A stretch of DNA of 64,000 nucleotides from Papio anubis (GCF_008728515.1 NC_044986.1:51758855-51822854); one strand, 5' to 3'; positions 13,025 to 25,367 are shown, numbered from the stretch's first letter. The notes: generated by a model from the letters alone, not told the origin. Numbers and translations: made by a program.

Positions 13025-14114
13025 ATATTTTTCATGGAAAGAAATGTGAATGGATTTATAAGCACATGAGTTCTCATGTAAAAACTAAACATATAGCTTA
13101 AATATGAAAAAAGTAATAAGTAAATATCATTATTAATAGGTAATAATTTAAGAAGTCCACAGTGAAGAACTCCTTCATTACACATCAATGTGTACCATAG
13201 GAGTCACTGATAAGGTGGTAACTAGAACAAATCTCTTCAAATTAGTTACTGATCTTTCAAAATCTGTTATTAGGTAAAAATATAAGAATTGGATTTCAAG
13301 TATTACATTGCCTTTGCTTTAGATTAAAATTATCACACATATGAGACAACTGCATAATCTGAAACATAAATTTAGGGAGAATGAGCTACAAATAGATAAA
13401 CACTAAGAAAGTGAGAAAGATAGTAGGAAATTGGACAAAGATATTCCAGTTTACACAAGCCTGAGATTAAGTATGCCAACTTGCCTTAGATTCTTGAAAT
13501 TTATACCCTATCATCATATGCACTGTTATCTTTGCAAAGCAATGAAAGTGTGTGTAAGGAACCAAGAATGACATAAGTCCGCTAGGATTTTTTTTATCTG
13601 CCACGTGTCTTGCTATAAACTTCCTTCAAATAATTCTGATTGTAATAAAAATATCATTTTAATTGTTTTCAATGTTTTATGAAGTTGTAAAATATTCCCA
13701 AGGAATGATTATCAGACAAGTACTTGGCTCCGTGCTCTCTTTAGAGCAGTGTTCCACCTCAGGAAACTGCTTTTGAAATCAGCAAAATAAAACTGCTGAT
13801 ATTTTTAGAGCCATACAGTAATGTTTAGAGAAGTTTTCTGGTTTCTTTTTGGATACAGGTACCCCAGAATTATTTAAAGTAATATTCATAAAATGACTTC
13901 CTTATAATATTTAATATAAAATGAAAGTAACTTATATTAGAGTGTATTAAGCATAGTGAATATTCAAAAAGCTCCAGTACCTTCTGTCTCCTTCACACTT
14001 ATTTTTTAGTTCTGAAACTAATACAAGGATTTAGAAAATAGGACTTCATGCAATATAAACCACCTAGCTAGTATATTAATATATTAAAAGTTTTAAATAT
14101 TAATTATTAAAAAT
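13025..14114. other. AT-rich sequence, nothing recognised
   Basis: No repeat family or exon could be supported. Short polyA and AT stretches only. Confidence 0.4.
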
Positions 14115-14610
14115 TATTTAGTGCCTTCATTATGCCAGGCACTCTTCCAAGCACTAAAGAAACGCAATGACCAAAACACATACAATTATGCTATCTTGGA
14201 ATTTACAGTCCATGAGGAGTAAATGAGGAGAGATAAACAACAAACAAGGAAACAAGCAAATACAGAATATGTCATGTAGGGATTTTCGTTGTGATGAAAT
14301 ATAAATCATGTAAGGAAGGAAATGGTGATGCAGGTGTTGAGGGCAATATTTCTGATACTATGAGAAAACAGGTCTGTCTGTGAAGGTTTCATTTCAGCAG
14401 AGAGCTGAATGAAATCAGTGTAAAAGGCATGCTGATATTAGGGAACAGAGTGTTCATGTAAAGTGCAATAATGAAATTCAAAGGTCTAACTTGGTGTGGC
14501 TTAGAGTACATGAAGAGCAACAAGATGACTAGTATGGCTGAAGCAAAGAAGCAGTGCATGGTAGAAAATTCTCTCAGAGAGGTCACTAGAACAAATACAT
14601 TGATCTGTTT
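14115..14610 (-). mobile_element. L2 LINE 3' fragment, antisense
   Basis: It starts with the reverse complement of the L2 3' end ('tatgccaggcactcttcc', 'gcactaaagaaacgcaatga', 'ggaatttacagtccat'), then 'agataaacaacaaacaagg' and, further in, 'gggaacagagtgttcatg' and 'gatgactagtatggctgaag', in the order expected for L2 read backwards. It is diverged and non-coding; the 65-residue frame at 14389-14586 is incidental. Confidence 0.7.
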
Positions 14611-17600
14611 GCAGTGAATTGATTCTTAAAATTTTAGTAATTATGATGTTATATTTACTCTGTTAGACAACATGACAAGAAGAATGGATCATTAAAGAGG
14701 CATAAGTGGAAAACACCTGTTTCAAGATATGTAGTGCTATGATAACACCAAGGGAATACATTTGAAAGCATTAGTTTGCAGCTGCAGAAGTAATGAGTTT
14801 CTCTAATATTGGTTCTTTGTAAGTGAAAAGGAGCTGAGAAAATTAGATGACAAAAATTCTAAAAATTTTAAAGCAACAAAGGTAAACGCAATTAGATGCG
14901 AGGAATGTTCAACTGCCAACTGGCAGTATAGCTGTACTTGAAAGAAATTGATGGATCATCTAACAATTCTGGTCCCTTATATTCCAGCAGCCGCTTCCTG
15001 ATAAAATGTTCAGTTGGGAAGAAAGATAGGTATCAGGATCTGGCTTTCAGGATGAAGTTTCTTGAACCTTCTTCTCTCAACATTGTAGTTTAACGGAAGT
15101 TTGAAATAATTATAAATTTTCTATAATTCTACTACATTTCTTTATTGTATATTAGCGAATTTTGTCATTTGCAACAATAAAGATTCCATCAAATTTTATG
15201 ATCTCATTGAAAAGCTGTGATATTTGAAAATAATCAAATATAAAAGTCTATTTCAAAGCTTTTGACATTTTAACTGTTTATACAAAAGAAAATATAATTT
15301 TCAGATTCAATATCAAATTATGTGACAACTCAGCATATATTTCACACTAAGCCAATAAGGTAAGCTTACCGTTTTGATGTGTTTTTATTTGATGGCATAT
15401 CCTGCTAGTATCAAAGTCTGACCCATTTTCTGTGTAAAACAATGTATGATCTATGATGTTTCCATTTCTTATCTGAAATCAGATTTCTAACATTGCTTTA
15501 ATTATCATATATTATTATAACAAGTTTCTTTTAAATATATTAATATATAAGCTAATATTCATATTACCATCATTAAATGAAAAACATGTTAGGTCATAGT
15601 GTGGTATCCTTATTAATATATCATAATATTTCTGTAAAATTTGAACTGTATTCTTTATTCTTAGTTTTATTGTCACTTACAAAGAAACCTCAATGAAGAA
15701 TGAAACAGCTGCTTTCAGAGCTAATATATTCATCCAACATTTTCACTCTAAGACCCAATCAACACTCTTTGGTCCTTCAGTGTTAATATATGCACTGCCA
15801 AATGATTCCTTAGTCATGAGTTTTAGCAAGTTATAATTGGATAGTTTTCTCTGTTACAGAACTTTTTTGAGTCTGACATACCATATGTACAACAGGGCAA
15901 TGAAATAGTGGTAATTTGTGGGTTTCTCTGAATGAACATATTTATATGTCCTTGAAACACTATTCCATGGAGTAGAACATGGGAAAAGATGTGTCTGTAC
16001 CACAAATTTCTAGAGACCAGGACATAGATCTTAGTTTCCTAACCTCCTCCCTCTTAGAGCCTTCCTTTCACAGAGTAGGCAATCAACTTTGGCATAATCA
16101 ATGAATATCACAAAACAATGTCAGAGTATTGCTTTCTAAGCCTCCTGCTATTGGCAACATGAAGGAAAATCTAGGTAGGCAGTGGGGAATATTCTATTTT
16201 CCCTTTTATAATCTGAAATCTACTACTGGACAGCAAACGTATAAACTGTTTAAACTTGGAATCAAGTCACACCTTAGTTTCAGTGTGCTAATTATCGCAA
16301 ACTGTAAAACTCTATACTTTTAATGAGAAAAGAAAGAAAAATATGGTAACAGTACTTTTGACAGCACCAACAATATAATAGATACAAAGATTTTATGTCC
16401 CTGGATCAAATGCAGCTGCTGCAAGAACCTGAAAACTCTATGAGGATGGATATTATACTACGGAAGCTTGGGGAGGATAATAGCTTATCTGTCTTCTTAT
16501 TGTTATATTTCTGGCTTCCTTTATAGGACCTCACTAATAATAGACTTTTAGTAACATCTCTTGACGGTTGAACCTAGAAAATATATTATTATTTTCAATA
16601 TAATGATCTCTATATACACTTCCAAATAGGAAACAAAGTAGTAATAAAGTGTATGATTCCTTCAAATGATCTCAACTCAGAGCTTTTACTCACAAAAATC
16701 AGAGCTCTTCCTTGGCTCTCTTATTTGACCTCTGGTTGGAAGGACTGCAGTGGAAGCAGTTAACTTCCATTTATAACACATGATCTGAATCAGTCTAGTA
16801 ATATTGATTTCTGTAACTGCCCACTCATTAATATATAAAAATGTTATAGTCACATTGGTACAAATTTGACATTTCCAAAACAAATACTTCCAAACAGCTT
16901 TTGGTTAATATGTCGGATTTGTAATCTTATAAGGACTTAAGACCCATCCTTATAATCAGAAGTAAAAAAAGACAAATAATGTTTTCATAGAAAACCATGC
17001 AGATTCAGTTATTGTCAGAAAATACCCAATACATAAAATTTTGCCAAATAAAAGTGTATTTTTTTAAAAAGTCTATTTTCCAATGTTTGAGGTGGGTACA
17101 ATAGACTTGGTAGCCAAATGATACCATTAATTCAACTCCATACTGGAAAACAACATAAAATAATTAATTAATATTTAGAGAAAATTTATGTCCATAGCTT
17201 GTAATGAAGTGCCTATAAAAGACTAGTCTTTCAGAGTAGGTTTATTCCTAATTGAAAAGCTAAATTATCAACAAATGTTAACATTTTACAAGTTGTAATT
17301 GCCACTTTCTATTTAGTTGTCAAGTGTGCACGTCCATAGTGCATTTCTCTCCAAGATGCTATTGTCTGAAAGTACCAAAAACACGTTGCTCTTTAATACT
17401 GTTAGACACTTGGAGGAAATTCACGAACAATTCCCTTTGGACTGGCAATGAAATAGCACACTTGAATATCATCCTTACTTCTTCAAGGTACTTAGAAAAG
17501 GTCATCCATTCAGAAAGAACAAAACCAAATAAAATTAGATACTCTCTGAGAGGGAGGCTTGCTTTGACAGTTAATCTTTACCAATTAACATGCTCTAGAA

Positions 17601-17703
17601 TGGGGCATCCACGTGTGGTATGCTTCACGACCAACCGTTCACTTTCACTCCATTCACCACCTCACTGAATACTCACTGAATACTCTTATTTGAATTGAAT
17701 ATT
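14611..17703. other. AT-rich sequence, nothing recognised
   Basis: Open frames at 16129-16323 and 17324-17668 (114 codons) show no domain, no splice context and no coding-like composition. A 12-bp tandem duplication 'actcactgaat' lies near 17662-17686. A possible L2/MIR 3'-end scrap near 16075-16110 ('cagagtaggcaatcaa') is too short to call. Confidence 0.4.
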
Positions 17704-18141
17704 CAGTTGACACTTGAACAACATGGGGGTTACCACCTATAGTGCAGTCCAAAATTTGCATATAACTTTTGACTCCCCCGAAATTTAACTGTTACTAGCA
17801 GTTAATAGATAATAGTTAATAGTTGACTGGAAGTCGGTGATAACATAGTGAATTAATAAATATTTTCATGTCTTATGTATTATTAATATATACTATATTA
17901 TTATAAAAAAGGTTAGAAAATGTTACTAAGGAAATCATAAGGAAGAGAATAATGTATGTACTAATAATTAAGAGTAAGTGGTTCAGCATAAGGATCTTCA
18001 CCCTTGTCATCTTCACATTAAGCAGGCTGAGGAGAAAGAGGAAGGGCTAGTCTTTCTGTTTCATGGGTGGCAGAGGTGAAAGAAAATCCACACATAAGTA
18101 GACTCATTCAGTTTGAACTCGTATTGTTTAAGGGTCAACTA
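17704..18141 (+). mobile_element. TcMar-Tigger DNA transposon fossil (Tigger2-like)
   Basis: The left end 'cagttgacacttgaacaac' and the right end 'gtttaagggtcaact' are the expected inverted terminal repeats of the Tigger2 group. Just inside the right end is the family's 'gtttcatgggtggcagagg'. At about 440 bp it is an internally deleted, non-autonomous copy with no transposase frame. The TA target duplication is not clear. Subfamily name is from memory. Confidence 0.8.
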
Positions 18142-18323
18142 TTACCTTTGGGAGAAGGATAATGTGTGTTGCATGTTTGATATAATGCTACATGGAACTG
18201 AATACTCCCAAATGGAGTAATGGTCAAATTTTCTAAAGGATTTGCAATAAGATTAATGAACTTCATTCATCCACAAAATGTGTTTAGTTTCAAGTCAATA
18301 TAAACCATTAGAAAAAAAGCAGA

Positions 18324-18643
18324 CCGGGCGCGGTGGCTCACGCCTGTAATCCCAGCACTTTGGGAGGCCGAGACGGACGGATCACGAGGTCAGGAGATCA
18401 AGACGTCAGGAGATCAAGACCATCCTGGCTAATATGGTGAAACCCCGTCTCTACTAAAAATACATTTTAAAAAATGAGCTGGGCGCGGTGGTGGGCGCCT
18501 GTAGTCCCAGCTACACGGGAGGCTGAGGCAGGAGAATGGTGTGAACCCGGGAAGTGGAGCTTGCAGTGAGTGGAGACCGTGCCACTGCACTCCAGCCTGG
18601 GCGACAGAGCAAGACTCCGTCTCAAAACAAAAAAAAGAAAAAA
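18324..18643 (+). mobile_element. AluY with perfect target-site duplication
   Basis: Full-length dimeric Alu with an intact A box region ('gcggtggctcacgcctgta'), AluY-like 'ggagatcaagaccatcctgg' and 'gagcttgcagtgag' segments, and an A-rich tail with G interruptions. Perfect 14-bp duplications 'gaaaaaaagcagac' lie at 18311-18324 and 18644-18657. It carries a private 16-bp tandem duplication at 18389-18404/18405-18420. Many CpGs survive, consistent with a fairly young copy. Confidence 0.95.
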
Positions 18644-18657
18644 GAAAAAAAGCAGAC

Positions 18658-18967
18658 GTGCTTGATGATAATATGAATTTTGTAATAAACTTTCATTTAT
18701 ATACCAAAACCAAAATAACAGATATCTAAAAAATTAATTCCTAAAATGAAAACACAGAGTTGGAAAAAATAATGAAGGCAAGAATATATGTTACCTGTCT
18801 AACTAAAATTCTATTAAAACATGACTTATTTGCATCTCATCTCCAAAACAAAAATAATTTCTCAAATTCATTGTAATGTAAAATGTAAAACTATATATGT
18901 GGGTACATGCTTTGAAGTATAATATATTTCACTATGAAACTTCAAAATTGTTTAGGAAGTGTTTTGA
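18658..18967. other. AT-rich spacer
   Basis: About 310 bp of A/T-rich sequence between two Alus. No feature seen. Confidence 0.5.
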
Positions 18968-19262
18968 GGCCAGATGTGGTGACTCATGCCTGTAATCCCA
19001 GCACTTTGGGAGGCCGAGGCAGGTGGATCACGAGGTCAAGAGTTCGAGACCAGCCTGGCCAATATGGTGAAACCCTGTCTCTACTAAAAATACAAAAATT
19101 AGGTGGGGGGGGTGGGTGCGTGCCTGTAGTCCCAGCTACTCGCGAGGCTGAGGCAGAAGAATCGCTTGAACCCAGAGGGCAGAGGTTGCAGTGAGCCAAG
19201 ATTGCCCCATGCACTCCAGCCTGGGCGACAGAGTGAGACTCCATTTCAAAAAAAAAAAAAAA
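18968..19262 (+). mobile_element. AluS
   Basis: Full-length dimeric Alu, S type by 'agttcgagaccagcctggcc' and 'gaggttgcagtgagc'. It has a G9 run near 19105 and an A14 tail. Near-perfect 11-bp duplications 'aagtgttttga' (18957-18967) and 'aagtgatttga' (19261-19271) flank it. Open frames of 86 and 129 codons across it are Alu artefacts. Confidence 0.95.
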
Positions 19263-19271
19263 GTGATTTGA

Positions 19272-20154
19272 ATTCATATTTATACTTGGCCAAAATTTAT
19301 TTTCAGATTTTACTTGTACATACACAAACACATAAAGGTTTAGAAAAATTTTTAGATCTTTACATTTATGCAATTGTTATATAACTAATATCAATTTTAA
19401 TATTATACTAAATTCTGTGGAGATACCTGAAGAAAGAGAAAGAATAATTATTTTAAGTTAACTATGTATTTATTCTACAACTATTTATTCCAGCTCTACC
19501 CTCAAGAACTTATTAGTTTACTTAAAATCATGTAAATTATTATCAGTAACTATTTGAAGACTTTTTATAGCATTAAGTTTTATATAAAAAGGGAAAACAC
19601 TGTTCTTATGGGTAACGACCATATTCACGGTAAAAGACAAAAAATAAAATATATTGAAAATTGAAAAGAGTCAGTTAACATTGGTTTCAATAGAAATTAA
19701 TTTTGGAAATAAAGCCTAATGTTAAATTCACCTTGGTGATCAATCAACACAGCCTATGGCTAGCAGCGTTCTTAAATGTGAATTCAGTTGTTAATTTGCT
19801 GACATCTTTTATATAAAAAAATAAGAATCATAATGAAGAATCTTTTCACAGTAGTAAATTCAATGATTTGAATTTCTGAACACTTCAGAAAAGAGAAAAT
19901 TAACTTTTTAAAAAGTCCATCTTTTAATTAAAGAAAGGTTAAAGTTAGGAGAGAGAGCAAGTATTACTTTTCCAGTCCCTGGATTTAACCATAACAATTG
20001 AAAGTGAAAAATTGCTAAAAGTTTCTAAAATTTGTTTAACCTTAAGAACCAAACTAGGTAAGGTTAATATACCCATGGTTTTTTAAAACTTACAAATACT
20101 AAATGTTTTAAGTTGTTCTTTGTCTAATTAAGCCAGGTTGAAGGTTCAAATTAA
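19272..20154. other. AT-rich spacer
   Basis: Very A/T-rich and CpG-poor. A weak L2/MIR-like phrase near 19495-19530 is too short to call. No exon seen. Confidence 0.4.
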
Positions 20155-20165
20155 CTGAAACACAA

Positions 20166-20497
20166 GATTTTTTATTTATTTATTTGTTTGTTTCTTTATT
20201 TATTTATTTATTTTGAGACAGAGTCTCGCTCTGTCACCCAGGCTGGAGTGCAGTGGCGTGATCTCGGCTCACTGCAATCTCCACCTCCCGGGTTCAACTG
20301 ATTTTCCTGCCAAAGCCTCCTGAGTAGCTGGGATTACAGGCACCTGCCACCACACCTGACTAATTTTTTTTTGTATTTTTAGTAGAGATGGGGTTTCACC
20401 ATGTTAGCCAGGATGGTCTTGATCTCCTGACCTCATGATGCGTCCGCCTCAGCCTTCTAAAGTGCTGGGATTACAGGGGCGAGCCACTGCGCCCGGC
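20166..20497 (-). mobile_element. Alu (S/Y type), antisense
   Basis: Begins with a T-rich (TTTA/TTTG) reverse-complemented tail, then 'gagacagagtctcgctctgt' and the complete dimer ending in 'gcgcccggcc'. 11-bp duplications 'ctgaaacacaa' lie at 20155-20165 and 20498-20508. Confidence 0.95.
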
Positions 20498-20608
20498 CTG
20501 AAACACAATATTTTAAAGTGATAATTCCCAATGTGTCATTCATTGTATTTGGTTGAATTATACCAATTGCACTTTCATTGCTGTTGATTTTAGTTTTAAT
20601 TCAATGTA

Positions 20609-20975
20609 CGTATTAGTTCGTTGTCACACTGCTAATAAAGACATACTCGAGACTGGGTAATTTAAGAAGGAAAGAGGTCTAATTGACTCACAGTTACACA
20701 TGGCTGGGGAGTCCTCACAATCATGTTGGAAGGGGAAGGGGGAGCAAAGCCACATCTTACATGGTGGCAGGCACAAAAGATAGTGTGTGGGGGAATTCTT
20801 CTTTATAACACCATCAGATCTAGTGAGACTTATTCACCATCATGAGAACAGCATGGGGAAGATCCACTCCCCATGATTCAATTACCTCCCACGGGTTCCC
20901 TCCCATAGCATGTGGGATTTATGGGAACTACAATTCAAGATGAGATTTGGGTGGAGACACAGCCAAACCATATCA
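20609..20975 (-). mobile_element. Solitary ERVL-MaLR LTR, THE1/MSTA type, antisense
   Basis: Reverse complement of a THE1/MSTA LTR. It runs from 'gtattagttcgttgtcacac' and 'gactgggtaatttaagaagg' (near the polyadenylation end) through 'ctcacagttacacatggctg' and 'tagtgagacttattcacc' to 'gccaaaccatatca' at the LTR 5' end. The imperfect 5-bp duplications 'atgta'/'atgtg' flank it at 20604-20608 and 20976-20980. No internal element remains. Confidence 0.93.
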
Positions 20976-20980
20976 ATGTG

Positions 20981-21364
20981 AAAATAGAAGAATATGCACA
21001 AGCTCTTGATGTTACTTCTCAATTTTAAAACATGTTTATGTTTTCAAACTTTCATGGTTTTGGAACAAAAGAGAATCATTAATACTTTTTAATTTAATAA
21101 CAGAATTTTCTTACATAGCATATGTGACCTATGAGGAGATTTGTTTATTATTTTATATCTAGTTACTGAATTTAGAATTTCAATAGAAACAGTAAATTAC
21201 ACAGAAATATCTGATTGTATTAGTGTCACAGATCTCCAATTTGAAATACTTTTAGATGACTAACAATAATATAAAAGTACTACAAATGTAGCTTAGATGT
21301 TTCAGTAGCTAGATGACACAATTATCACAGAAGTGAGGGTTTTAAAATGATTTCAAAAGCATTA
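20981..21364. other. AT-rich spacer
   Basis: No feature recognised. Confidence 0.4.
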
Positions 21365-21560
21365 TTAGTGTAACACTTCAAACATCAGCTCCTTAAGGAA
21401 GTAATTCCTGATTAGTTCCATACTCTCCCTTGGATCACCCACTTGTTCAACTCATCTCTGTAACTGTCCTGAGCTAAAATTTTTATATGATTTCTTTAAG
21501 TGACTTTCTGTTCCTCAAGATTCTAACTAGACACTGTCTTATGTTTCTCCTAAGCAACTT
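21365..21560 (+). mobile_element. L2 LINE 3' fragment
   Basis: The succession 'aacacttcaaacatcagctc', 'ccttaaggaagtaattcctga', 'ccttggatcacccac' and 'ttctgttcctcaagattc' parallels the pyrimidine-rich region near the L2 3' end. Diverged; boundaries approximate. Confidence 0.45.
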
Positions 21561-21821
21561 TGTTGTATGACCTGGCAAAATTAGTTATTACAGAAGGAAG
21601 CAAAAATATATGTAGCTAATATTAGTGGATGATTAAGATCTCAGAAAAAAAAAAAAGATGTCAAAAATATTTATGATCAGGGCAGCAAACATTATGATAG
21701 GAATTGTAATCAATATTAACCAATGTCCCTTTGCCCTCACCCTCCACTCTTACTCATCCATTCACTCATAGATTACTTGAACAATGCATATTGGGTTTTT
21801 GTGTTGCCTTTGTTTGTTATG

Positions 21822-22140
21822 TTTTTTATTTTTTATTTTTGTTTGTTTGTTTGTTTTCAGAAAGAGTTTTGCTCTTGTTGCCCAGGCTGGAGTGCAATGG
21901 AGTGATCTCAGCTCACTGCAGCCTCCGCCTCCTGGGTTCAAGCAATTCTCATGTCTAAGCCTCCCGAGTAGCTGGGATTACAGGCACCTGCCACCACACC
22001 TGGATAACTTTTGTATTTTTAGTAGAGACGAGATTTCAGCATGTTGGCCAAGCTGGTCTCCAACACCTGACCTTAGGTGATCCACCCACCTTGGCCTCCC
22101 AAAGTGCTGGGATTACAGGCGTGAGCCACTGTGCCCGGCC
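21822..22140 (-). mobile_element. AluS, antisense
   Basis: T/G-rich tail complement (TTTG repeats) followed by 'gttgcccaggctggagtgca' and a complete dimer ending 'gtgcccggcc'. Frames of 75-98 codons across it are Alu-derived. Confidence 0.93.
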
Positions 22141-22305
22141 ACATATTGTTGTTTTATATGCACACATATATAAATAACATTTTGTTATATACTTAATTTT
22201 CTTAACTATTTTCACTATACACTATGCTTTTAAGACCCATATATTTTTCTGTGTATTCATTATTCATATAACTCACCAATACCCAATGGCTTCTTAAAAT
22301 ATGGC

Positions 22306-22616
22306 TTTTTTTTTTTTTTTTTTTTTTTTGGAGAGGAAATCTCATTCTGTCACCCAGGCTGGAGTGCAGTGACAGGATCTAGGCTCACTGCAACATGTGT
22401 CCCCTGGGTTCAAGTAATTCTCCTGCCTCAGTCTCCCGAGTAGCTGGGATTACAGGTACCTACCACCATGCATGGCTAATTTTTGTATTTTTAGTAGAGA
22501 CGAGGGTTTGCCATATTGGCCAGGCTGGTCTGGTCTCAAACTCCTGACTTCAGATGATCTGCCCGCCTCGGCCTCCCAAAGTGCTGGGATTCAGGCGTGA
22601 GCCACAGCACCTGGCC
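22306..22616 (-). mobile_element. Alu (S type), antisense
   Basis: T24 run, then 'tgtcacccaggctggagtgc' and a full dimer ending 'gcacctggcc'. It lies in the same orientation as the preceding Alu, about 165 bp away. The copy is moderately diverged. Confidence 0.92.
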
Positions 22617-22619
22617 ATT

Positions 22620-23290
22620 ACTATGCCTTTTACCTGAAAAATCCTCACGTGTTCATACACATCTAGGAATAAAAATCTACTTCCAATCTAATAGGAAAAA
22701 TGGCTAATTTTTCACCACCTTCCATTGCCTCTGGTCGATGTTCTTCTATTCGGCATCACACTGTATCTTCACAGGCTATTGTCCTGAGGAATGTTACACT
22801 GGAATCTGGTGGCTGATTTAGTACAGGCCATACATTGTTGAAGTTCATGAACCATCATAGATGGAAAACTCAATTTCCATCAAGACAGAAGAAATATTTC
22901 TCCTCACTTTTTTCTTTTCCTCTATGTGAAAACCACAGTGAGATACGTTGCTTATCCAATTCTCTGAAGATGCAACTTAATCGGGAGTCAGTGATTCCTT
23001 TGGAATCCAAAAATGTACCAAAATTTTATACAATATTTTGAATGTACATAATACACACTTTTGCCTAATTTTCATTGAATCTTTACCCTATGGCCATACA
23101 CAGAGTCAGCAGTGCTTTTAGGAAAGTAAACATACAGGAGACTTTTTTAAATGTTTAGTTTATGACTTGGTACTATGTGAAATAATCAAGGACAAAATAT
23201 TTCCAAAACTAAGCTAATTTTTGAAATAAGTAATAGCAAAAATAGAAAATAAATAAAATCTACTATAGAAAATGCTAATTTTCAGAAAAA
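22620..23290. other. Spacer without recognised feature
   Basis: The 68-codon frame at 22835-23041 has no identifiable features. The rest is AT-rich. Confidence 0.4.
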
Positions 23291-23293
23291 TAT

Positions 23294-23411
23294 GCATTTA
23301 TAACTGGATATCTATTTAGATTGAAAATTAAACATTTAGATTGAAAATTAAACAAATAAAAAATTAAAAATGTTTAATTTTCAATCTAAATAGATATCCA
23401 GTTATAAATGC
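23294..23411. repeat. Perfect 41-bp inverted repeat with 36-bp loop
   Basis: The left arm 23294-23334 and right arm 23371-23411 are exact reverse complements over 41 bases (each outer end begins or ends with 'gcatttataactggatat' or its complement). The 36-bp spacer (23335-23370) starts with a second, direct copy of 'tttagattgaaaattaaaca' from the left arm. No transposon family was recognised. Perfection of the arms in old AT-rich DNA points to recent origin or ongoing homogenisation. Confidence 0.95.
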
Positions 23412-23761
23412 CTTTCAATTGCTGACTACCTAAGTATGAAGGAGGGCAATTTACTCGTTTTTTTAATTTAAATTTTGCTTCTGTCTTAGCATATTGGTTT
23501 TTTTTCCTGCACATAAGTGCAAATAATTTCAATAGTGGACTGCATCACATATATCACAAAAATATGTGAAATGATTATGAGTCAATTTAAACTACCTGCA
23601 AATTAAAACTTAATTTTAGTTCCTTGACGTATTAAGATATATTAATAAAATATAAAACTAGAAGACATTTATTAGACAACTGTCTGAAGGACCTGGTATA
23701 TGGGCTTCTGCATAAAAAGACTGATGCCCAAGTAATTAAATAAGAAATCCACTAAAGTCTA
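23412..23761. other. AT-rich spacer
   Basis: No feature recognised. Confidence 0.4.
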
Positions 23762-23803
23762 CCACACACACACATGCGTGCACACACACACCGTTACACA
23801 TGT
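23762..23803. repeat. CA-type microsatellite, interrupted
   Basis: Two CA tracts separated by 'atgcgtg' lie directly upstream of a truncated Alu. Confidence 0.9.
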
Positions 23804-23809
23804 GGGCAA

Positions 23810-23969
23810 TTTTTTATTTTTGGTGGGGGGGACATGGGGGAAAGATTCTTGCTCTGTCACCCAGGCTGGAGTGCAGTGGTGCAATCTCAGCTCACTGCAA
23901 CCTCCACTTCCTGGGTTCAAACAATTCTGCCTCAGCCCGCCGAGGAGCTGGGATTACATGCCACCATGT
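23810..23969 (-). mobile_element. 5'-truncated Alu, antisense
   Basis: The T-rich start is followed by 'gctctgtcacccaggctgga' and right-arm sequence up to 'ggagctgggattacatgcca'. The left arm of Alu is missing, so the copy is 5'-truncated. A G-rich 'ggtggggggg' sits at the tail boundary. Confidence 0.88.
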
Positions 23970-24370
23970 AATGGTGGAATGTAATTGGGGAATCCCGATC
24001 ACTGCCTTTAAAAAACATTCTCTGTCCTGTGCCTATGCTAATGGTGTGGACACGGAGGCCTCCACCACTTCTCATCCCAGTGGTGCCTGAGAAAGTTTCC
24101 TGGTTCCATGCACAGGGTGCAAGAATGGCTTCCTCCTCAAAGCCGTGTTGTACTGTGCAACCAATCTAGAATCTCATAAAGTCTCATCCCTGCCAAGAAG
24201 CTCATCCAGTCATCCATGAGCAACAGTTTCTAAATAGTGGCCCTTGCTTCTCTGTCTTTAATCCTAAAAGTGCTGAGTAAACAGTCTACCATGCAATTTA
24301 CCCTCCTGAGCATTCCTAGGATCGCCTTCCTCAACAGAAACTGCTCCTTTCTTCTTCAGTTATAAAAGAA
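23970..24370. other. Unidentified segment of higher GC
   Basis: About 400 bp with clearly higher GC than its surroundings and no match I can name. The + strand reads open across 23990-24090 and closes with a stop. The minus strand also has several open stretches. It could be the remnant of an LTR, a processed transcript or unique sequence. No splice sites or polyA tail frame it. Confidence 0.4.
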
Positions 24371-25367
24371 AGGTCTATTAAAGGTCTATATTCACTATTT
24401 CTTAATGTAACCAGATACAGTTTTTAGACTGGAAGAGTAAAGAGGAATTGGGATTATTATGTGCCTTACCTTGTATATATCTATGTTGGCAGATAAAATA
24501 TAGGGACATATTTATATGTCCCTAAAAAAATAGTGGTTGATCTGAAATTCAAACTGGTTATTCTGTGTGAGTGCGTGTGTGTGTGTGTGTGTATTTTTTT
24601 GCTATATTTGATGAACCTAGCCTTAATAAGAAATGGAACCACAGGTCAGCCAACCACAAAATTCCATCTTAAATCTGTAATCATTTGAAAATGAGGCTTA
24701 GAAGAATTAATAAATTAATTAAATCCATAGGCAGCAGTTATACCAAAATGGTCACTTTATTAATGTGATATGAACAGAAAGAGTTATTGATGAATATTTC
24801 ACTAATGATCTAAAATCATATTGAAAATTAAATGCAGATGTTAGATTTTGATAGTATAAATACATAATTGCCATTAATATATTCACAAAACATTATTAGG
24901 AATGTAAAACCCTTTTTATTGAGTTATCATGATGAAATTGTCATAAATTAAGCTATGGATATCAAATTCCTACTCCATAAATTTTTGACCATCACTTTCA
25001 TAATATCAAGATTTATTTACATTTTTCCTACAATCAGTCTTTATTATAAAATGGGGTGCTCTTCTAATTAAAACATGAATCTCCATGACTGATTAAAATG
25101 GAATTATAAAAATTTAACATTCACTCTGATAATTTTGCACATTAATCACGGTGCAAACATAATGAGTATAATGGGCATTAAAACTAATCACGTTTATAGT
25201 AAAATAAAAATATTGAGGCCAGAGATTAAAGTTTTCACAGGAAGAATTATGCAAGTGTAAACCATTTATATCTTTAACACGTTCCATTAATTTATATAGC
25301 ATCAATAGAATATAACTTGACCCACAATGTTTCTTGTTTTGTGTAAGTGTATGTTCTGTTTGATCTT
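24371..25367. other. AT-rich spacer with GT microsatellite
   Basis: Only a (GT)n tract at about 24571-24592 stands out. The 63-codon minus-strand frame at 25114-25305 is in AT-rich DNA and looks random. Confidence 0.45.
24571..24592. repeat. (GT)n microsatellite
   Basis: About ten GT units with one GC interruption near the left end. Confidence 0.9.

Noticed and set aside
12783..13049. 88-codon + frame
   Set aside because: Lies within the MST-type LTR and depends on its sequence; no independent coding evidence.
17324..17668. 114-codon + frame
   Set aside because: No domain or conserved motif, and no promoter or splice signals.
18984..19373. 129-codon minus frame
   Set aside because: Runs through an AluS in antisense; typical Alu-derived frame.
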